The notes under the pieces: generated by a model
What the model was told of the DNA's origin: nothing
The model's database searches: none
What the model saw: only the letters and a program-made list of their open reading frames with translations
Shown: positions 45,109 to 53,771 of the stretch, piece after piece
How positions within the stretch are numbered: the first letter of the stretch is position 1
Layout: each line of letters starts with the position of its first letter
Program-made: the position numbers and the translations under genes
Assembly (NCBI GenBank): GCA_963712565.1
Contig: CAVQIP010000018.1
Coordinates: 124,001-188,000 of the forward strand
Reading direction: 5' to 3'
Origin: VAZQ01 sp963712565
GTDB taxonomy: Bacteria > Pseudomonadota > Alphaproteobacteria > Rhizobiales > Xanthobacteraceae
DNA: 64,000 bases

Positions 45109-45236
45109 CGCGGGCTCGGTCGGCTCCCTCTCCCATAGGAAGAGGGGTGGGGTGAAGGGTTGAGGTCTATCGAGAGTCCGGTAACCCCCTCACCCCAACC
45201 CTCTCCCCAAATGGGGAGAGGGAGTGCACCGAGCTG
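45109..45236. repeat. Inverted pair of palindromic extragenic repeats
   Basis: The left unit (about 45109-45165, GCTCGGTCGGCTCCCTCTCC then GAGGGGTGGGGTGAAGGG) and the right unit (about 45183-45236) are opposite copies. In the right unit CCCTCTCCCC (45199-45208) and GGGGAGAGGG (45213-45222) form a 10-bp hairpin. Same family as 39405-39535. It separates the E1 beta gene from the aldehyde dehydrogenase. Confidence 0.75.
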
Positions 45237-45258
45237 GCCGCAGCGTGCTTGCCCTCCA

Positions 45259-46239
45259 TTACCCCTGCATCGACCGCCGCACGCGGTCGGCGATGCGATC
45301 GACGGTCGGCAGCGCGATGTCCTCCAGAATGTCGGCGGCCGGCAGCGGGATGTGCGGCGTGGTGATCCGCACCGGCGGCCCATCGAGATCGTAGAACGCC
45401 TCGTCCGCCACGATCGAGACAATCTCCGCGCCCCAGCCGCACAGGCGCGGATTCTCCTCGACCGTGAACAGGCGGTTGGTGCGCGCGACCGAGCCGAGGA
45501 TGGTGCGGGTGTCGAGCGGCACCAGCGAGCGCACGTCCACCACTTCGCAGTCGATCCCGTGCTCGGCCTTGAGCTTCTCGGCCGCCTCGAGCGCGCGCGG
45601 CACCATCAGCGCCAGCGCCAGGATGGTCGCGTCCTTGCCGGGACGCACGATCGCGGCGGTGCCGAGCCGATCGACGATCTCGCCGTCGGGCACCTCGCCC
45701 TTGGTCGGATAGAGCGATTTGTGCTCGAAGAAGATGACAGGATCGGGGTCGCGCACCGCGGCGGCCAGGAGCCCGATCACGTCGCGCGGGGTCGAGGGCG
45801 CCACCACCTTGAGGCCGGGGATCATCATCGCCCAGTTCTCGACGCTCTGGCTGTGCTGCGCGCCGAAGCGCGAGCCCGCGCCGTTGGCGGTGCGCACCAC
45901 CAGCGGGCATTTGAGCTGGCCGTTCGACATGTAGCGGCTCTTACCGAACTCGTTGGCGATATAGTCGAAGCATACCGCGAAGAAATCCGAGAACATGATC
46001 TCGGCGATCGGCTTCAAGCCCGTCATCGCCGCGCCCATGGCGGCGCCCAGAATCGCCTGCTCGGAGATCGGACAATCGCGTACGCGCTTGGGCCCGAATT
46101 GCTCGTAGAGGCCGACCGTGGTCTTGAACACGCCGCCGGGCTTGGCCACGTCCTCGCCGAAGAAGATCACGTCGGGATCGCGCGTCATCTCCTGGGCAAT
46201 GCCGCGTGCCACGGCGTCGCGATAGGTCAGTTCCGCCAT
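45259..46239 (-). CDS. 2-oxoacid dehydrogenase E1 beta subunit
   Basis: 326 residues from ATG 46239, whose start overlaps the E1 alpha stop by 13 bases. A pyruvate-dehydrogenase-type transketolase fold: VIFFGEDVAKPGGVFKTTVG, RVRDCPISEQAILGAAMGAA, RFGAQHSQSVENWAMMIPGL, VIFFEHKSLYPTKGEVP. Pairs with the alpha subunit upstream to decarboxylate a 2-oxoacid with thiamine diphosphate. Confidence 0.93.
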   Translation of the reverse strand: MAELTYRDAVARGIAQEMTRDPDVIFFGEDVAKPGGVFKTTVGLYEQFGPKRVRDCPISEQAILGAAMGAAMTGLKPIAEIMFSDFFAVCFDYIANEFGKSRYMSNGQLKCPLVVRTANGAGSRFGAQHSQSVENWAMMIPGLKVVAPSTPRDVIGLLAAAVRDPDPVIFFEHKSLYPTKGEVPDGEIVDRLGTAAIVRPGKDATILALALMVPRALEAAEKLKAEHGIDCEVVDVRSLVPLDTRTILGSVARTNRLFTVEENPRLCGWGAEIVSIVADEAFYDLDGPPVRITTPHIPLPAADILEDIALPTVDRIADRVRRSMQG

Positions 46240-47261
46240 GCGAAGCCCCCGTCGGCGTAGACGTCGGCGGTGAGGAGATCGAGCGGCGGCGGCGGCGCAG
46301 CCTTGCACTTCTCGGTCGCCTCGTCGACGCGGCGCATCACCTCGGCGTCGATCCCCGCGATCACGTCGTCGCCGATGCCGAACTGCTTGAGCCGCTCGCG
46401 GTAGAGCTTGACCGGATCGCGCTCCTTCCACTTATCGAGCTCGCCTTCGGGGCGGTACTTGGCGGGATCGGCGCGAGAATGCCCGCTGTGGCGATAGGTC
46501 ATGCATTCGATCAGCGACGGACCGCCGCCCGCGCGCGCCTTGTCGTAGGCGACGGCGGCGGCGCGGTAGACGGCATCGGCGTCGTTGCCGTCGATGATGA
46601 TGCGCTCGAGACCGTAGGCCGCCGCGCGATCCGCGGCGGGATGCTCGACCGCCGTCACGTCGCTGATCGGGGTGTATTCCATGTAGAGATTGTTCTCGCA
46701 GACGAAGATCACCGGCAGCTTCCACACCGCCGCGAAGTTCAGCGCCTCGTGGAAGGCGCCGATATTGGTGGTGCCGTCGCCGAAGAAGCATACCGTCACG
46801 TCGCTGTCGCCCCTGTATTGCGCCCGCAGGGCGGCCCCGCAGGCGATCGGCAGATGCGCGCCGATGATGGCGTAGGAGCCCATCACGCCGTGCTCGGCCG
46901 AGGTCAGGTGCATGGAGCCGCCCTTGCCGCGCATCAGGCCGTTGTCGCGCTGCATCAGCTCGCCCAGCACCTTCTCGATCGGCACGCCGCGCGCGAGGGT
47001 GTGGGCGTGGCCGCGATAGGTGCAGAACGAGAGATCACCGGGCTTCATCGCGGCGGCAAAGCCGGTCGCCACCGCCTCCTGGCCGAGCGAGAGGTGGCTC
47101 GTGCCCTTGACCAGGTTCTGCAGGAACAGGTCGAAGGCGCGCTGCTCGCTCTCGCGGATCTCGACCTGCATGCGGTACATGGTCAGTCGCTTCTCCTCGC
47201 CGATGTCGTCGTTGATGCCGGGACGGGAGCCGTCGGTCGCACGGACCGGTTGTTTCGACAT
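46227..47261 (-). CDS. 2-oxoacid dehydrogenase E1 alpha subunit
   Basis: 344 residues from ATG 47261. Thiamine-diphosphate motif FFGDGTTNIGAFHEALNF with closing NN in VCENNLYMEY. CTYRGHAHTLARGVP, KGGSMHL and YRHSGHSRADPAKYRPEGEL are typical of pyruvate/acetoin-type E1 alpha. It is the first gene of the leftward set E1 alpha - E1 beta - aldehyde dehydrogenase - E2 - hydroxyacid dehydrogenase. No E3 gene occurs in the window. Confidence 0.93.
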   Translation of the reverse strand: MSKQPVRATDGSRPGINDDIGEEKRLTMYRMQVEIRESEQRAFDLFLQNLVKGTSHLSLGQEAVATGFAAAMKPGDLSFCTYRGHAHTLARGVPIEKVLGELMQRDNGLMRGKGGSMHLTSAEHGVMGSYAIIGAHLPIACGAALRAQYRGDSDVTVCFFGDGTTNIGAFHEALNFAAVWKLPVIFVCENNLYMEYTPISDVTAVEHPAADRAAAYGLERIIIDGNDADAVYRAAAVAYDKARAGGGPSLIECMTYRHSGHSRADPAKYRPEGELDKWKERDPVKLYRERLKQFGIGDDVIAGIDAEVMRRVDEATEKCKAAPPPPLDLLTADVYADGGFAWRN

Positions 47262-47428
47262 GAACGCCACCTCGACAAGGCCGATGAAGGAAGGGAGCCG
47301 GAACGGGCGGAAATTAGCGCCCCGGCGCAAGCTTATGCAACGCGTATTCGTGTCCAGGGTGCCGGCGTCCGAAGTCAGGCCGAATCCGACCGATTGGTCC
47401 GGGTATAATGTCGTCCCCGCGCGGGGCA

Positions 47429-47520
47429 CCCCGCGACGCGAGCGTCGCGGGGACCCCGTTGCGGGGACCCATAACCACCGACTCTGCGAATATGGGTTCC
47501 CGCTTTCGCGGGAACGACAG
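47429..47520. repeat. Palindromic repeat related to 42033-42135
   Basis: CCCCGCGACG (47429-47438) and CGTCGCGGGG (47443-47452) make a 10-bp hairpin, followed by the ACCCATAACCAC / ATATGGGTTCCCG palindrome. It lies upstream of E1 alpha and next to the end of the permease gene. Confidence 0.7.
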
Positions 47521-47546
47521 CGCCGGAGCACGCGCCACACGGGCAG

Positions 47547-48437
47547 CTACGTCTTCCTTCTCACCTGCCGCTCCCGGTGCAGGATGTAGAGGCCGGAGGC
47601 GACCACAATGGCGGCGCCGGTGAGGGTCCAGCGGTTGGGCACGTCGCCGAACACGAGAAAGCCCAGCGCGATGACCAGCACGATCTCGGTATAGATGAAG
47701 GGCGACAGCACAGCCGCCGGCGCCAGCCGGTGGGCGGCGATCAGGAGATAGTGGCCGAAGCTGCCCATCGCGCCGGTCGCCACCATGAGCGCGATGACCA
47801 GCGGCTCGCTCGGGGTGGTCCACACGAACGGCACGACCGGAAGCAAGGCCAGCGCCCCGACGATATTCGAGTAGAACAAGGTGGTTTCGTTGGAATCGGT
47901 GCGGGCGAGAATGCGGGTGGTGATGGAATAGAGCGCGTAGAACAGCGCGGCGGAGAGCGAGAGCAGCGCCGCCGGCTGGAAGCTGCCCGGGCCCGGGCGC
48001 GCCACCACCAGGACGCCGACGAAGCCCACGGCGATGGCGGTCCAGCGCCGCCAGCGCACGCGCTCGCCCAGCAGCGGGCCGGACAGCGCCGCCACGAAGA
48101 ACGGGGTCGAGAACACCAGCGCGATCGCCTCGTCGAGCTGCAGGTAGCGAAGCGCCGCGAAATTGCACAGCGTCGATCCGAGCAGCAGCACCGAACGCCC
48201 GACCTGCAGCAGCGGCCGTGTGGTGCGGGTCAGACCGGGGCGCGTCCATGGATTCGACACGATGAACGGGAACAAGAACGCGCCGGTATAGCGCGCCCAC
48301 ACCACCTGCAGCGTGCTCATGTAGAGGTTGAGATATTTCGCCGTCGTGTCGAGCATGGCGAAGCACGCGACCGCCCCGCACATCAGCGCGATGCCGGTCA
48401 GGCGCGAAGCGCGCTCGTGCGATGCGTGGTCGTGCAT
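47547..48437 (-). CDS. DMT superfamily (EamA) transporter
   Basis: 296 residues from ATG 48437 with ten hydrophobic helices in two EamA repeats: LMCGAVACFAMLDTTAKYLN begins the first, ALLSLSAALFYALYSITTRI the second. LDEAIALVFSTPFFVAALSG and FIYTEIVLVIALGFLVFGDV are the conserved helix ends. Substrate unknown; members export amino acids or metabolites. Upstream are the two large hairpins. Confidence 0.92.
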   Translation of the reverse strand: MHDHASHERASRLTGIALMCGAVACFAMLDTTAKYLNLYMSTLQVVWARYTGAFLFPFIVSNPWTRPGLTRTTRPLLQVGRSVLLLGSTLCNFAALRYLQLDEAIALVFSTPFFVAALSGPLLGERVRWRRWTAIAVGFVGVLVVARPGPGSFQPAALLSLSAALFYALYSITTRILARTDSNETTLFYSNIVGALALLPVVPFVWTTPSEPLVIALMVATGAMGSFGHYLLIAAHRLAPAAVLSPFIYTEIVLVIALGFLVFGDVPNRWTLTGAAIVVASGLYILHRERQVRRKT

Positions 48438-48458
48438 GTGGAGGATCGGTGCGATCGA

Positions 48459-48535
48459 CTAGTGCGGTGGATTTGAAGTTCCTATCATGTCGCCGTAAGC
48501 TCGTTTAGGAACTTCAAATCCAAAGACCGCACTAG
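48459..48535. repeat. Large hairpin element 1 of a look-alike pair
   Basis: CTAGTGCGGT (48459-48468) pairs with ACCGCACTAG (48526-48535), then GGATTTGAAGTTCCTA (48469-48484) pairs with TAGGAACTTCAAATCC (48506-48521). Four unpaired bases lie on the right arm and the loop is 21 bases. It has the same plan as the next element, in the opposite orientation. Confidence 0.85.
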
Positions 48536-48547
48536 AATATTAAGTTG

Positions 48548-48623
48548 TTAGTGTCCCTTTGATTCCGAAGTTCGCATCAGAGGATGCCGCGAGGGTGTGC
48601 GAACTTCGGAATCGGGACACTAA
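48548..48623. repeat. Large hairpin element 2 of a look-alike pair
   Basis: TTAGTGTCCC (48548-48557) pairs with GGGACACTAA (48614-48623); GATTCCGAAGTTCGCA (48561-48576) pairs with TGCGAACTTCGGAATC (48598-48613). Three unpaired bases (TTT) lie on the left arm and the loop is 21 bases. It ends 36 bases before the ModA-like start. Confidence 0.85.
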
Positions 48624-48658
48624 GATCGCACCATTGACACTTCCGAGGAGAAGACACA

Positions 48659-49432
48659 ATGCGGACTTTCGGCCGGGTCGCATCCATCGCGGCAGTGCTG
48701 ACGTCGCTCACCGGCATGGCTGCGGCAGCCGATATCCGCGTGCTCAGCGTGGGCGCGGTGCAGAATGCGGTCAGGAACCTGGCCGCGGACTTCGCCCGGG
48801 AGAGCGGCCATCAGGTGCTGTTCACGATCGGCTCGCCCGCCGTCGTCACGCAGAAGATCAAGGACGGCGAGGTGTTCGACGCGGTCATCGTCTCCGAGCC
48901 GGCAATGGATGGGCTCGACCGCGACGGCATCGTGAACCCGGAGAGCCGCGTGCGGCTCGCCAATACCGGCATGGGCGTCGCGGTGCGCGCGGGCACGGCG
49001 GTGCCGGACGTGTCGACGCCGGAGGCGTTCAAGCAGGCGCTGCTGGCGGCGAAATCGATCGTCTACGGCGATCCCGCGCTGCCCAATCAGAGCGGCGAAA
49101 AGGCGGAGAAGATCCTTGCCAAGGCGGGGCTGCTCGACACGCTCAAAGGCAAGCTGCGCATCGTTCCCGGCCAAGCCGCGAGCCAGGAGCTGATCGCCAA
49201 GGGCGAAGCGGAGATGGGACTGTACAACGTCAGCGAGATCCCGGAGGGCAAGGGCTTGACGCTCGCCGGACCGGTGCCGGCCGCGCTGCAGATCTCCACG
49301 ACCTATGAGTGCGCGCTGATGTCGGACGGCGCGGCGCCGGAGGCGGCGCGCGCCTTCATCCGCTTCCTTGCAAGCCCGGACGCGCGCGCGAAATGGCTCG
49401 CCGCTAGACTCGAGCCGCTGGCGGACCATTAG
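48659..49432 (+). CDS. ModA-like substrate-binding protein
   Basis: 257 residues from ATG 48659, behind GAGGAG. Signal peptide to GMAAAADI. Molybdate-binding-protein-like fold: DIRVLSVGAVQNAVRNLAAD, VVTQKIKDGEVFDAVIVSEP, SIVYGDPALPNQSGEKAEKI, GLYNVSEIPEGKGL, and the C-terminal AARAFIRFLASPDARAKWL. It lacks adjacent ModB/ModC genes, so it is an orphan receptor; the ligand may be molybdate, another anion or an organic solute. The hairpin pair precedes it. Confidence 0.87.
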   Translation: MRTFGRVASIAAVLTSLTGMAAAADIRVLSVGAVQNAVRNLAADFARESGHQVLFTIGSPAVVTQKIKDGEVFDAVIVSEPAMDGLDRDGIVNPESRVRLANTGMGVAVRAGTAVPDVSTPEAFKQALLAAKSIVYGDPALPNQSGEKAEKILAKAGLLDTLKGKLRIVPGQAASQELIAKGEAEMGLYNVSEIPEGKGLTLAGPVPAALQISTTYECALMSDGAAPEAARAFIRFLASPDARAKWLAARLEPLADH

Positions 49433-49469
49433 GGACGATATGAGCGGGGCACCCAATGACCTTCCCCGC

Positions 49470-49988
49470 CTAGAACAGCCAAAGAGCGACATGCACGACT
49501 TGGGGCTCGCGCTTCGTGCTGAGGCGGAATCCACTTTTCTCGAACACTTTCAGCATCGGGATATTATCGGGTAGGACCTCGGCGATCAGTTCCTCGACCC
49601 CGGCTCCACGGGCAATCGCGGCGAGATGACGCATCAGAGCCGCGCCGATACCCTGCCCCTGGTACTGGTCGATCACGGCGAAAGCCACCTCCGCCCTTCC
49701 GGGCTGCGTGACGACGTAACGACCGCCGCCGACGATCACGGGGCGGCCGCTTTCTTCCACCACGGCGACCAACGCCACATGCTTGACGAAGTCGGGGTTC
49801 AAGAAGAACGCGATTTCCGGCTCCGTGAAGCTACGTTTTGCGGCAAAGAAACGGCGGTAAAGGGACTGCTCGCTGGTGCGGCCGACGGCTGCGCGGAGGT
49901 CGGCCTGGTCGTCAGGTCCGAGGGCGCGGATTTCGACCCTGCGTCCATCGCGCAGCGCCTCCATCGCGGAATACTTGGCTACTTCCAT
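49470..49988 (-). CDS. GNAT family N-acetyltransferase
   Basis: 172 residues from ATG 49988. GNAT acetyl-CoA motif VIDQYQGQGIGAALMRHLAA, preceded by GRRVEIRALGPDDQADLRAA and followed by NIPMLKVFEKSGFRL. Substrate unknown; members with this N-terminus resemble the acetyltransferase half of some acyl-CoA-synthetase-linked protein acetylases. Confidence 0.88.
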   Translation of the reverse strand: MEVAKYSAMEALRDGRRVEIRALGPDDQADLRAAVGRTSEQSLYRRFFAAKRSFTEPEIAFFLNPDFVKHVALVAVVEESGRPVIVGGGRYVVTQPGRAEVAFAVIDQYQGQGIGAALMRHLAAIARGAGVEELIAEVLPDNIPMLKVFEKSGFRLSTKREPQVVHVALWLF

Positions 49989-50064
49989 GGCAAGTGACCT
50001 GCAATGGTCCACCCGGCGGGTTATCCGGAAAGCGAGCAGGCCATCACAAAGGAGTGCGAAAAAT

Positions 50065-50280
50065 TCAGGATTTCCGCACGATCAAGTTTGATATTGCTGG
50101 CATACAACGCGCAACCGCCGCGCGGAATGGCCGCATGGCAATGAGGTATGCGACCAGCACGATCAGCAACAATCCAAACATCGCCCGGATGGCCACGAAG
50201 TTCGGAGAGTCTTCAGCCAAGAACACAGCCGGCACTGATGTAACGATCGCCAAGATTTTCTCGCCGATCCAATCGAGCAT
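50065..50280 (-). CDS. Small membrane protein, 71 residues
   Basis: ATG 50280 has GAGGAAAG 8-9 bases upstream, which fixes the start. MLDWIGEKILAIVTSVPAVF and a second hydrophobic helix AMFGLLLIVLVAYLIAMRPF are followed by a short basic tail. No family recognised. It is divergent from the YiaW-like gene across 117 bases. Confidence 0.6.
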   Translation of the reverse strand: MLDWIGEKILAIVTSVPAVFLAEDSPNFVAIRAMFGLLLIVLVAYLIAMRPFRAAVARCMPAISNLIVRKS

Positions 50281-50397
50281 CGCTTTCCTCGCAAGCCTGC
50301 AACGCCAAATCGTGATATTGATCGGCCGTGGCCGCTTTGATCTTATCAAAAGTTGTGGGTCCTCGCATCGGCCTTTAGGGTCTTAAGGAGGTCGGCC

Positions 50398-50751
50398 ATG
50401 GGCGATCCGTTCCTGAACTACTTCGCGCTGTTCCTGCTGATCTTCGTGGTGGTGGTGCTGTTCTACGGCATCATCGCGATCCACGACATCCCGGCCAAGA
50501 TCGCCGAGTCACGCCATCATCCCCACCAGGACGCGATCCATGCGGCTGGATGGGTAAGCCTGTTCACGCTGCACGTGTTGTGGCCGTTCCTTTGGATCTG
50601 GGCGATGGCATACCGTCCTGAGCGCGGATGGGGATTCCCGTCCCAACCTGCCGGAACTGGCGCAGAGCCAGCAGTCAAGGCGAGCGAGTTGGAGGATTTG
50701 CGGCGCCGGGTTGCCGAACTCGAAAGCAGCATGAGGACGGGAGACCGATAA
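50398..50751 (+). CDS. YiaW-like (DUF3302) inner-membrane protein
   Basis: 117 residues from ATG 50398, behind AAGGAGG. Two hydrophobic helices: FLNYFALFLLIFVVVVLFYG and GWVSLFTLHVLWPFLWIWAM, with a His-rich loop (ESRHHPHQDAIHA) and a C-terminal coiled-coil stub (LEDLRRRVAELESS). The stop TAA overlaps the next ATG by one base. The pairing with an HlyD-type protein matches E. coli yiaW-yiaV. The role is unknown; perhaps it helps the fusion protein's inner-membrane partner. Confidence 0.82.
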   Translation: MGDPFLNYFALFLLIFVVVVLFYGIIAIHDIPAKIAESRHHPHQDAIHAAGWVSLFTLHVLWPFLWIWAMAYRPERGWGFPSQPAGTGAEPAVKASELEDLRRRVAELESSMRTGDR

Positions 50752-51890
50752 TGGAACTCCTGCTCATCCTGATCTACGTCTCGCTCTGCTACGTGGTGTT
50801 CAAGGTTTTCCGGATACCGGTCAACCAATGGTCGCTGGCGACCGCGGCGCTGGGCGGGGTCATCGGCATCGCGTTGCTGCTGCTGATCATGAACTACAAT
50901 CATCCCTTTACCAAGAACGCCCGGATCTATTTCGTGGTCACGCCGGTGTTGCCGGGTGTCAAGGGTCGTGTGATCGAGGTGCCGGTGCAGACCAACGCGC
51001 CGCTCAAGGAAGGGGATGTGCTGTTCCGCGTCGACCCGAAACCATACGAATACGTCGTCGACCAGAAGAAGGCGTCGCTGGCGGAAGCCGAGCAGAACGT
51101 GCGGCAGCTCAAGGCCTCGCTCGACCAGGCGACGGCGGCCGCTGAGCGAACCAATGCGCAGTTGGAGCTCGCGCAGCAGAACTACGACCGGCAGGCCGAG
51201 CTGTTCGAAAAGAAGATCATCGCGCAGGCGACGCTCGATACCTTCACTCGCAATCTCGAAACGGCGAGACAGAGTTTGGCGGGGGCGAGAGCCGAGGAGG
51301 AGCGAGCGCGGCTCGCCTACACCTCGAACATCGAAGGCGTCAACACCACGGTCGCCCGCCTGCAAGCCGAGCTCGCCGATGCGCAATGGGATCTCGATCA
51401 GACGGTGACGCGGGCGCCGGCGGCTGGATTCGTCACCCAGGTCGCCCTGCGGCCGGGAATGTACGTCGTCCCCGCGCCGTTGCGGCCGGTCATGGTCTTC
51501 GTCAATACCGACAAGCGGGACCAGGAGTTCACGGCGGCCTTCCAGCAGAATTCCCTGCAGCGCGTGAAGGCCGGCGACGACGCCGAGGCCGCTTTCGATG
51601 CCGTGCCCGGCCGCGTGTTCAAGGGCAAGGTGCGCCTCGTGCTCGATGCGATCGCGGCCGGCCAGTTGCAGGCGACGGGGGGACTCGTGGATGTCGGTGC
51701 GCGCACGGAGGGTGGCCGGGCGCTGGCCGTCATCGACATCACGGATGACATGTCGAGCTACCAAATCCCGCTCGGCGCTGCGGCCCAGGTCGCGATCTAT
51801 ACCGAGCACTGGCACCACGTCTCGCTGCTGCGCAAGATCCTGCTGCGCATGCGCAGCTGGCAGAACTATATCTTCCTCGAAGGGCATTGA
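50751..51890 (+). CDS. HlyD-family membrane fusion protein (YiaV-like)
   Basis: 379 residues from ATG 50751. Two N-terminal membrane helices (ELLLILIYVSLCYVVFKVFR and LGGVIGIALLLLIMN), then the lipoyl-like beta part (TPVLPGVKGRVIEVPVQTNA, GDVLFRVDPKPYEYVV), a long coiled coil (~residues 100-215) and a return beta region (APAAGFVTQVALRPGMYVVP). It resembles E. coli YiaV, partner of YiaW. Such proteins bridge inner and outer membrane efflux parts; no pump or outer-membrane channel gene is adjacent. Confidence 0.87.
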   Translation: MELLLILIYVSLCYVVFKVFRIPVNQWSLATAALGGVIGIALLLLIMNYNHPFTKNARIYFVVTPVLPGVKGRVIEVPVQTNAPLKEGDVLFRVDPKPYEYVVDQKKASLAEAEQNVRQLKASLDQATAAAERTNAQLELAQQNYDRQAELFEKKIIAQATLDTFTRNLETARQSLAGARAEEERARLAYTSNIEGVNTTVARLQAELADAQWDLDQTVTRAPAAGFVTQVALRPGMYVVPAPLRPVMVFVNTDKRDQEFTAAFQQNSLQRVKAGDDAEAAFDAVPGRVFKGKVRLVLDAIAAGQLQATGGLVDVGARTEGGRALAVIDITDDMSSYQIPLGAAAQVAIYTEHWHHVSLLRKILLRMRSWQNYIFLEGH

Positions 51891-52049
51891 GAGTGTTCAA
51901 GCCGCCTTGAACTTGGCGGCCAAAGGTGGCGGGGGAATGATCCATATGCGGCGCGTTCAACGATCTCGGGCTTGCCGATGATCGTCGCGACCCGTCCGGT
52001 GTGCCGTCGGAGAATCCAAGGGCTAACGCCTCAGGGATGATGGCCGCGC

Positions 52050-53771
52050 ATGAAGGATTCGACGCAATCGCGGACCGGTCCGACGTGGCTTTCCTTCGTG
52101 CCGCCGGCGCGTTGGTTGGCGCAATATCGTGCTTCCTGGTTGCCGGCCGATGCCATCGCCGGCGTGACGCTGGCGGCCTACGCCATCCCGGTGTCTCTCG
52201 CCTATGCCGCGCTTGCGGGCCTGCCGCCGCAGGTCGGGGTTTACGGCTACCTCTTGGGCGGACTCGGCTATGCCCTGCTCGGGTCGTCACGCCAGCTGGC
52301 GATCGGACCCACCTCCGCCATCTCGCTGATGATCGCCGCAACGGTCGGAGCGATGGCGGACGGGGACCCGATCCGCTACGCGCAGATCGCGAGCCTCACG
52401 GCCTGGACCGTCGCCATGCTGTGCCTGATCGCCTGGCTGTTGCGGCTGAGCGGGCTGGTGACGCTGATCAGCGACAGTACCCTCGTGGGCTTCAAGGCCG
52501 GCGCGGCATTGACCATCGCCATGACCCAGTTGCCGAGCCTCCTTGGCGTGACCGGCGGCGGACACAATTTTTTCGAGCGCTCGGTGCTGCTGGCCGGGCA
52601 GCTTGGCCAGACCAACTACCTCGTACTGGCCGTGGGCGTCGTCGCGATCCTGCTGCTCGTGCTCGGCGAGCGCATGTTGCCGGGACGGCCGGTCGCGCTC
52701 GGCGTCGTCGCGTTGTCGATCGTCGCCGCGACCGTGCTCGGGCTGCCTGCCCGCGGGGTGGCCACGACGGGAGAGATTCCGGCCGGCCTGCCCACGCTGG
52801 AGGGTCCGGCGCTGCGGCTACGCGACGTCGAGGGGATCGTTCCGCTGGCCGCCGGATGCCTACTGCTGGCCTATATCGAAAGCGTGTCCGCCGCCCGCAC
52901 CTTCGCGGCAAAGCACGGCTATGGCTTGGATCCGCGGCAGGAGCTGCTCGGCATCGGCGCGGCGAATCTCGCAACCGCCCTGGGACAGGGCTATCCGGTA
53001 GCGGGCGGACTGTCGCAATCGGCGGTCAACGACAAGGCCGGCGCGCGCACCCCGCTCGCTCTGGTCTTCGCCTCGATTGCGCTCGCGCTCTGCCTGCTGT
53101 TCCTCACCGGGCTCTTGGAAAATCTGCCGAAGGCGGTGCTGGCCGCGGTCGTGCTGACCGCGGTGTCCGGGCTGCTCGATTTCCCGGCGCTGTTGCGCAT
53201 GTGGCGCGTGAGCCGGCTCGACTTCTACGCCGGCGCCACCGCCCTGGGCGGTGTGCTGGCGTTGGGGATACTGCAAGGCATCCTGCTCGCCGCGTTGGCC
53301 TCCATCTTGCTGCTGTTGCTGAGCGCGTCGCGCCCGCATGTGGCGTTCCTCGGACGCATTCCCGGCACCAACAGCTACTCCGACCTCGCCCGCCATCCCG
53401 AAAACGAGGCGCTGCCCGGCGTGATCGCCTTTCGTCCCGAAGCCTCGCTCATCTACGTCAATGCCGGCGCCGTGCTGGAAACGGTCTTGCACCGACTTCA
53501 AGCTGCGCCCTCCGATCTCCGCCTGGTGGTCTGCGATCTTTCCGCCTCGCCCTATCTCGATCTCGCCGGCTCTCGCATGCTGCACGACCTGCACGGCGAG
53601 CTCGTTGCCGACGGCATTGCGCTGCGCGTCGTCGGGGCGCACGGGCGGGTGCGCGACCTGCTGCGAGCCGACGGCATGGACGAAAAGCTCGGGGGCCTCG
53701 ACAGAGCGGCTGCTCTCGATAGTCTGCTCGCCGGCGAGGCAGATCGGCGCGAGCCGCAACGGCGCCCGTGA
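52050..53771 (+). CDS. SulP family anion transporter with STAS domain
   Basis: 573 residues from ATG 52050. 12-14 membrane helices begin at ADAIAGVTLAAYAIPVSLAY and include LGSSRQLAIGPTSAISLMIA. The QGYPVAGGLSQSAVNDKAGA loop is the SulP signature. A cytoplasmic STAS domain covers residues ~450-565 (VIAFRPEASLIYVNAGAVLE, DLSASPYLDLAGSRML). It carries sulfate, bicarbonate or another anion. The GTGA overlap with the next gene indicates translational coupling. Confidence 0.93.
   Translation: MKDSTQSRTGPTWLSFVPPARWLAQYRASWLPADAIAGVTLAAYAIPVSLAYAALAGLPPQVGVYGYLLGGLGYALLGSSRQLAIGPTSAISLMIAATVGAMADGDPIRYAQIASLTAWTVAMLCLIAWLLRLSGLVTLISDSTLVGFKAGAALTIAMTQLPSLLGVTGGGHNFFERSVLLAGQLGQTNYLVLAVGVVAILLLVLGERMLPGRPVALGVVALSIVAATVLGLPARGVATTGEIPAGLPTLEGPALRLRDVEGIVPLAAGCLLLAYIESVSAARTFAAKHGYGLDPRQELLGIGAANLATALGQGYPVAGGLSQSAVNDKAGARTPLALVFASIALALCLLFLTGLLENLPKAVLAAVVLTAVSGLLDFPALLRMWRVSRLDFYAGATALGGVLALGILQGILLAALASILLLLLSASRPHVAFLGRIPGTNSYSDLARHPENEALPGVIAFRPEASLIYVNAGAVLETVLHRLQAAPSDLRLVVCDLSASPYLDLAGSRMLHDLHGELVADGIALRVVGAHGRVRDLLRADGMDEKLGGLDRAAALDSLLAGEADRREPQRRP

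Noticed and set aside
43212..45155. 647-codon plus-strand frame
   Set aside because: Antisense to the aldehyde dehydrogenase and part of the E2 gene; composition is that of a shadow frame.
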